A DNA stretch of 64,000 nt. It comes from J054 sp965221985. Lineage in GTDB: Bacteria; Pseudomonadota; Gammaproteobacteria; Steroidobacterales; GCA-2729495. Every line of letters starts with the position of its first letter. Position 1 is the stretch's first letter. The translations under genes were made by a program, and so were the position numbers. The stretch is from NCBI GenBank assembly GCA_965221985.1, contig OZ244928.1, positions 1,860,001-1,924,000 on the forward strand. Reading direction: 5' to 3'. Shown here piece after piece: positions 59,298 through 64,000 of this stretch. The notes beneath the pieces were generated by a model. The model did no database searches, was not told the origin of the DNA, and saw only the letters and a program-made list of their open reading frames with translations.

Positions 59298-59867
59298 CTA
59301 TAGTTGGGCTTTACGCCGAGCTCGAAGCCTAGCTGTTGCCGCAGCCAGCAACAGAAACCAAAAACCCAAGTTGAAGACTAAATTAAAGAACAATTTACCC
59401 ATGTGGAGTCCTAAGCTTAGATAGGCTAGCCACAATGGTTCGGCTGGTAATCCCATGACTAGCGCTACAAAGCCAAGGTTTTCCAACCAATCCAACAGAA
59501 CGGTCGCGTAGGCGCTGGTAACCAATGCGACAAACCATTGCTGTGCCCGCGGTGATAAGTACCGAAATAGCCACGCGCTAATAAACAGCATGGTCGTGAA
59601 AGTAATGAAAGGCCAGGCATAGTCGAACAATGACCAGCCAAGATAAAAATTAACGGTTTCTTGCGAATAGCTAGTAATTTGCTCGAACAAGCTATCTGCA
59701 TCAAGCCGCGGCTGCATGTCGAGAAAGCTCAGTCCCTTGCTCAGCCGTTTGAAGCGATTTACGGACCAGAACAAGCCAATCCAAGTCGTCGCCACTGTGG
59801 CAATCAAGAGCGGCAGGAAGTAGCGCAGCCTTAGACGCTGTTCAATAAACCTAGCGACGTATTTCAC
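59298..59867 (-). CDS. Four-helix membrane protein of unknown function
   Basis: 189 residues with four hydrophobic segments and a basic C-terminus ('RLRARRKAQL'). No recognised family. It is immediately upstream of the Nramp-related gene (19-base gap) on the same strand and may be cotranscribed with it. Confidence 0.7.
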   Translation of the reverse strand: MKYVARFIEQRLRLRYFLPLLIATVATTWIGLFWSVNRFKRLSKGLSFLDMQPRLDADSLFEQITSYSQETVNFYLGWSLFDYAWPFITFTTMLFISAWLFRYLSPRAQQWFVALVTSAYATVLLDWLENLGFVALVMGLPAEPLWLAYLSLGLHMGKLFFNLVFNLGFWFLLLAAATARLRARRKAQL

Positions 59868-60323
59868 CGCAATCCGCCATAAGCACCGCCGAGAAAGTCA
59901 TCGCGGCGTAGATTGTCAAAACTAAGGCAATGGTCCCATGTGGACCTGTCTCGCGCCAGTCTATTGGCGGGATCGGTCAGTCGGGCAAGTCCTTGCCATG
60001 GCGAGGATTTTTTGCGCTATAAATGATTCTGGCAAACATACTATGGAGTCCTACGGTGGACACTGCATGGTTGCGTATGATTTGGGCGACGCGGTGAGAT
60101 AGGAAGATAGGCATCAGTGATTGATTGTGTCCAAACGATGAACTCGGTAAGTTGGATGATGATTTCCGGCTGAGTAAGCTAAGTCCAGATGTTCAAGAGC
60201 CGTTGCAGCTAGTGATTCAGATTGATCGAGCCTTACCTCCTTTTATGACTTAGATGAATATGGTTGCCGCAGTTTGCATTAGGCTGACTGATTGTTCACG
60301 CCATGGTACGGGAGAAAAGATAA
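59868..60323. other. Intergenic region upstream of the nitrilase-family gene
   Basis: 456 bases with no convincing gene on either strand. I see no riboswitch, tRNA or clear stem-loop terminator. It must hold the promoters of the leftward membrane-protein/Nramp pair and the rightward hydrolase; no hexamer pair stands out. Confidence 0.35.
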
Positions 60324-61403
60324 ATGACTGAAGCTAATCAAGCGATTGAACAGTATATGGCCTTGGCCTTGCAGCCAATGATGGTCGGTGCTCAGGAGCG
60401 TGGTGATATACAACGCAATCTCGATCATATCGCGGAACTGGCATTCGCGGCCAAGAATGTTACTGAGATCGAGCTACCGGTTCGTTTGTACGCCATACCC
60501 GAAGGGGCCTTACAGGGATTTACCGACGAAATTTTCGATTGGGATCATGTGGATTACATCAAGCGCTTGGCAATTGATGTGCCTGGCAAAGAAACAAAAT
60601 ACTTGGGGGATCTGGCGCGAGGCTTGGACGCATTTGTTATCGCCCAAGCCAAGGTCACGCATCCGGAATTTCCTGAACGCTTTTTCAATTGCGCGTTTAT
60701 CATTGATCCGCAAGGGGAGGTCATTCACAAACACTACAAATTGCAAGTGTTTGCTCGCGAGCATTCCACCGTGCCCCATGATTTATGGGATCGGTGGATA
60801 GAGCTTTATGGCGAGGGCTTAGACGCCTTTTTCCCTGTCACCGACACGGCCATTGGTCGCATTGGTTGTCTGATTTGCATGGAAGGTAGTTTTCCGGAAA
60901 CCGCGCGCGGTTTGGCTATGAACGGCGCTGAAATAATCTACCGGCCAAGCTATCCGGAGCCCTATGTTTCCAACGGTCTTTGGGAAGTGCAAAATCGTGC
61001 TCGGGCATTGGACAATACGGTCTATCTGGTATCGCCCAATCCCGCCGGCTACGCACCCTCCGGGAAGACCGCGTTCCCTCTGGATATGTTTGGAGGTCAA
61101 TCCATGGTTGTGGACTACCAAGGTCGCATGATCGCAAACCATGCCTCAGGCGGCGCGGCTTCTTATGCCGGTGCCATTATTAATATTGAAGGTCTGCGGG
61201 AGTATCGGCAGCGGACTTTGTGGGGAAATTGGCTCAAGGATTTGCGTACCGAGCAATATCGGCTAATTTATGATCAATCGATGTATGAGAAGAATCGCTG
61301 CATAGATCAACCCCCTCTAAAACACGAGCCCAACGATGACGTGGTCCGGGAGGCCGTTGATCGTGTCTTTGAAAAAGGTATATGGCGCCGGCCCGCGCGA
61401 TAG
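60324..61403 (+). CDS. Carbon-nitrogen hydrolase (nitrilase superfamily, amidase-like)
   Basis: 359 residues. The probable triad is Glu60 in 'AIPEGALQGF', Lys139 in 'HKHYKLQ' and Cys185 in 'GCLICMEGSFPE'. The long N-terminus and 'NRARALDNTVYLVSPNPAG' fit large aliphatic-amidase or formamidase-like members rather than the small YafV type at 19115. It should cleave a C-N bond in a cytoplasmic amide or nitrile. GGGAGAAAAG precedes the ATG. Confidence 0.88.
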   Translation: MTEANQAIEQYMALALQPMMVGAQERGDIQRNLDHIAELAFAAKNVTEIELPVRLYAIPEGALQGFTDEIFDWDHVDYIKRLAIDVPGKETKYLGDLARGLDAFVIAQAKVTHPEFPERFFNCAFIIDPQGEVIHKHYKLQVFAREHSTVPHDLWDRWIELYGEGLDAFFPVTDTAIGRIGCLICMEGSFPETARGLAMNGAEIIYRPSYPEPYVSNGLWEVQNRARALDNTVYLVSPNPAGYAPSGKTAFPLDMFGGQSMVVDYQGRMIANHASGGAASYAGAIINIEGLREYRQRTLWGNWLKDLRTEQYRLIYDQSMYEKNRCIDQPPLKHEPNDDVVREAVDRVFEKGIWRRPAR

Positions 61404-61584
61404 TTCTCACGCAAGCTTAGGCCGACTGGATTTGCAGTCGATTGATTTAAGCCAATGTTGTCTTTTTCCGCATCGAAACTAATGGCGCGTACTAAGCATT
61501 CCTCAGTTTGCTTTGGCGGCCCGGACGCCGGGTCGTATTTACTTGCCATTTCTGTGCTCCGCCTGCAGCCTTATTCATGAATAG

Positions 61585-62742
61585 CTATTTTCCGCGAATG
61601 AATGAAAGATCCAAATCATTCGGACTTTGGCAACCGATCAGCGCCAAGTCTCGTTTGACTTCATCTTTGAGGATTTTTAGCGCGTGATCAACGCCTGCTT
61701 CTCCCGCCGCGGCTAAACCGTAGAGATAGGGGCGGCCAATCATGCAGGCTTTTGCCCCCATTGCCATGGCCTTTAGTACATCAGTTCCACGGCGAATTCC
61801 GCCGTCTAGGATGACTTCGGCCTCATCGCCCACGGCGTCAGCAATGCTTTGCAAGCAGTCGATGGGCGCGGGTACCGTGTCCAATTGCCTGCCGCCATGA
61901 TTTGACACGATGATTGCCGAGGCGCCGATGGCCACGGCTTGTTTCGCATCGGCCGGGGACAAGATCCCTTTGATGGCAAAGGGCCCATTCCATTGTGCGA
62001 TCATTGCTTCGGCATCGGCCCAGCTTACGCTGGGATCAAATTGCTGGAATATATAGCCGAGACGCTCGGTGATGTTCGGTAATTGCTTGTCCATGCGATG
62101 GCTGATGTTGGGTAGGTCGAAGGATGGCCCGGTCATCCGCGCCAGCGTCCAGGCCGGGTGAGTCAAAAAGCTGAGCCGGCTACGCCATGGAAAGCGGGGC
62201 GGCATGGTCATGCCTAGGCGCAGGTCGCGTTCCCGATTGCTGCCGGTTGTTACATCCACGGTTAGGCATAGCGCTTGATAATTGGCGGCTCTAGCTCGAT
62301 CAATGAACTCCGTGTTCAGGCCCTGGTCTTTCAGCACATAGATTTGAAACATCTTCGGTCCGGCAGCTGCTGCGGCTACGGACTCAATACTTTCTGTGGC
62401 AACGGTCGAAAGACAGTAAAGCGTGCCGTGTTTCGCCGCAGCTCTCGCGACGGCCAGTTCCGCATCAGGATGAAAGAGCCGTGACATGCCAGTGGGCGAT
62501 AAAAGCACTGGAAAATCCATCTGTGTTCCCAATACTCGCGTGCTCATTTCCACGTCACTGACATCGACCAGAAACTTGGGTATCAGTTCATAGTCTGCAA
62601 ACGCGTCGCAGTTTCGTCGCAGGCTATATTCGTCGTCCGTACCGCCTTCCAGATAGGCGAGAATCGGTGACGGTAGCGCAGACTGGGCAGCGTCGCGCAG
62701 ATCCCAAATATTGAGGCAGTCTGAAAGTTTTCCGCGTCGCAT
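61585..62742 (-). CDS. FMN-dependent alpha-hydroxy-acid oxidase/dehydrogenase
   Basis: 385 residues, family of L-lactate dehydrogenase LldD, glycolate oxidase and mandelate dehydrogenase. 'PVLLSPTGMSRLFHPD', 'YCLSTVATESIE', Lys258 in 'AIKGILS', catalytic His282 and Arg285 in 'SNHGGRQLD', and 'DGGIRRGTDVLKA' with 'GRPYLYGLA' make the FMN TIM barrel. It oxidises a 2-hydroxy acid to the 2-oxo acid. The Rieske oxygenase gene is 135 bases upstream on the same strand. Confidence 0.92.
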   Translation of the reverse strand: MRRGKLSDCLNIWDLRDAAQSALPSPILAYLEGGTDDEYSLRRNCDAFADYELIPKFLVDVSDVEMSTRVLGTQMDFPVLLSPTGMSRLFHPDAELAVARAAAKHGTLYCLSTVATESIESVAAAAAGPKMFQIYVLKDQGLNTEFIDRARAANYQALCLTVDVTTGSNRERDLRLGMTMPPRFPWRSRLSFLTHPAWTLARMTGPSFDLPNISHRMDKQLPNITERLGYIFQQFDPSVSWADAEAMIAQWNGPFAIKGILSPADAKQAVAIGASAIIVSNHGGRQLDTVPAPIDCLQSIADAVGDEAEVILDGGIRRGTDVLKAMAMGAKACMIGRPYLYGLAAAGEAGVDHALKILKDEVKRDLALIGCQSPNDLDLSFIRGK

Positions 62743-62877
62743 GCCTTAGCAACGAAGCCTCGGGGCCTTGCCAAATGAAACGGAGTTCACCGCCTCGCAT
62801 CGAATCGTTTGGCTTGGAATCACGAAACAGTCAGTTCCGCGAGACGGGACCGGCGAGTGACCGTGAGCGGTCTGGCG

Positions 62878-64000
62878 CTAGCTTGCGGCTTGTAGGCTAG
62901 CACGACTCTTGCTAGGTCTCAGGGGCACGGTCTTGTGCACCCAGTTCTTTGGGCTCTCCTTGTGGCCAGGGCAGGGTATGACGCGGATATGCGTACCGGC
63001 CAATTGCCCGAGCGCCTCAGAATCGATGCGGCCGAATTGCTTGCCATAGTCGAGGGTTAATTTGCGGACCTGCGCCAGGGTTCGATCGGCATCGACTAGT
63101 AGTTCTTCCGTGGGCGATGCGGCTTGGCGCGGGCGGGTTTCTTTCAATACGGCATAGTCTTCGTCCATGACGGTATCGCGAGTCATGGCTACCATCTCCG
63201 CATGTTCTTCGAGCGTTGCGCCCCGAACCTTACTGCCGTCGAGAGTCGTTGACTCATGCTTCGGCATCAAAATGACCATGTGGATCTGCGTATTGTATTC
63301 ATCGATTGGAGTGACATACGCGGTCACGATTTGCGGCGGGTAGTCCGGCTGATAGTTAGTGTTTCGGGAAACGCAGCTGATGACATCGTATTCCATCATC
63401 AGGCCCGAACTGTCGCTAAAATTGCCTTGGGTATCCCAAGCGGCATGCCAGGCCTTGACGTAACGGTCGGTTAGCTCGTGATCAATGATAGTGACGCCTT
63501 TGGGTAACCACTTGGCGAATTCATGAATGTAGTGAACATGGCAAGGATCATTGTAGTTTTCTGCCATACGCAAATAGCTAACATCTTTCTTGCGTGGGAT
63601 CACATCCTTATGCCAATCGTTCGAATCCCATTCGGGCATGATGTCTGGAATAGCGGGCCGTTCGTTATCTCCTAGATCTCCTAGGAAAACAAAAACCAAT
63701 CCATACTTTTCCTGCACCGGATAGGCGGGCACACGCGCCCGCTTGGGCGGCTCCGTGGGTGTTTTGATGCCCGCTGGAATCAATGTGCATTGGCCTTTGC
63801 CGTTGAACTGCCAACCGTGTTGGGGACAGGCAATCTTGCCATTTTCACATTTGCCCAAGGACAGCGGTGCACCGCGATGTACGCAGAGGTCGCTGAGGCA
63901 ATGAATACGTCCTGTCTCATCGCGAAAAAGGACGAAGTCGCAAGCCAGCATTCGAACCTGTTGCGGTTTTTCGCCGATGTCATTCGCTATTGCGGCGACG
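62878..64000 (-). CDS. Rieske non-heme iron oxygenase, large subunit (cut by right edge)
   Basis: The frame stays open past 63951 to the window edge, so the true start is outside. The Rieske centre is 'CVHRGAP' with 'CPQHGWQF' (C-x-H and C-x2-H). The catalytic iron site is 'YNDPCHVHYIHEF', giving the D-x2-H-x4-H pattern. These are the marks of ring-hydroxylating or O-demethylating oxygenases such as VanA, which need a separate reductase. None is in the window. Substrate unknown. Confidence 0.92.
   Translation of the reverse strand, partial: VAAIANDIGEKPQQVRMLACDFVLFRDETGRIHCLSDLCVHRGAPLSLGKCENGKIACPQHGWQFNGKGQCTLIPAGIKTPTEPPKRARVPAYPVQEKYGLVFVFLGDLGDNERPAIPDIMPEWDSNDWHKDVIPRKKDVSYLRMAENYNDPCHVHYIHEFAKWLPKGVTIIDHELTDRYVKAWHAAWDTQGNFSDSSGLMMEYDVISCVSRNTNYQPDYPPQIVTAYVTPIDEYNTQIHMVILMPKHESTTLDGSKVRGATLEEHAEMVAMTRDTVMDEDYAVLKETRPRQAASPTEELLVDADRTLAQVRKLTLDYGKQFGRIDSEALGQLAGTHIRVIPCPGHKESPKNWVHKTVPLRPSKSRASLQAAS

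Overview
The window reads as a chromosomal segment of a Gram-negative, probably marine or aquatic gammaproteobacterium. This is an inference from the outer-membrane barrel proteins, Tat and lipoprotein signals, a NirS-type cytochrome, CopA/ZntA-type pumps, GEMM-I riboswitches and the overall gene style. Base composition is moderately GC-rich. No rRNA, tRNA, CRISPR array, phage gene or insertion sequence was recognised. Gene density is high and most genes sit in short same-strand runs.

Layout. 1-5.7 kb: a rightward run of MFS transporter (cut by the edge), Tat-exported DUF1838 protein, aldehyde dehydrogenase, second MFS transporter and lipoprotein alpha/beta hydrolase; it looks like a small-molecule uptake and oxidation cluster. 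5.9-9.4 kb: a leftward pair of cytochrome cd1 nitrite reductase (NirS-like, with an extra N-terminal cytochrome c domain) and a porin. 10.0-14.2 kb: a rightward run of outer-membrane barrel protein, small secreted protein and hybrid histidine kinase. 14.3-17.6 kb: a leftward copper operon, CopA then CopZ then a NYN-domain protein. 17.7-25.6 kb: housekeeping and stress genes (class I amidotransferase, DUF1761 protein, a YbdL/YafV-like aminotransferase and omega-amidase pair, two universal stress proteins, a degenerate AAA/Fis regulator, an FKBP lipoprotein). 25.8-28.3 kb: a second DUF1838 gene facing a third MFS gene.

28.3-37.9 kb is a metal-homeostasis island: a ZntA-like P-type ATPase with a long His-rich insert, an enlarged MerR regulator, a divergent CydDC-like heterodimeric ABC exporter, and a convergent bufferin (RiPP metallophore) operon of bufA, bufB (MNIO/DUF692), bufC (DUF2063) and doxX. 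Two nearly identical MerR-type promoters with 20-bp spacers flank the regulator gene, one facing the ATPase and one facing the ABC exporter. The regulator therefore probably controls both efflux systems.

38.1-41.3 kb holds a methyltransferase and small unknown proteins. 41.4-45.2 kb holds a roughly 1,100-residue surface lipoprotein with Ig-like, nucleoside-hydrolase-like and fibronectin-like parts. Its long leader carries two tandem cyclic-di-GMP-I (GEMM-I) riboswitches, the clearest regulatory find in the window. 45.5-64 kb is a mixed metabolic region: TlpA-like thioredoxin, sterol desaturase family protein, S-formylglutathione hydrolase, two GPH-type symporters, two NmrA-like reductases, DDAH-like amidinohydrolase, glutathione transferase, serine hydrolase, an Nramp-related transporter lacking the usual motif, a nitrilase-family hydrolase, an FMN alpha-hydroxy-acid oxidase and a Rieske oxygenase cut by the right edge.

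All functions are assigned from recognisable motifs by eye; no alignment or search was run.
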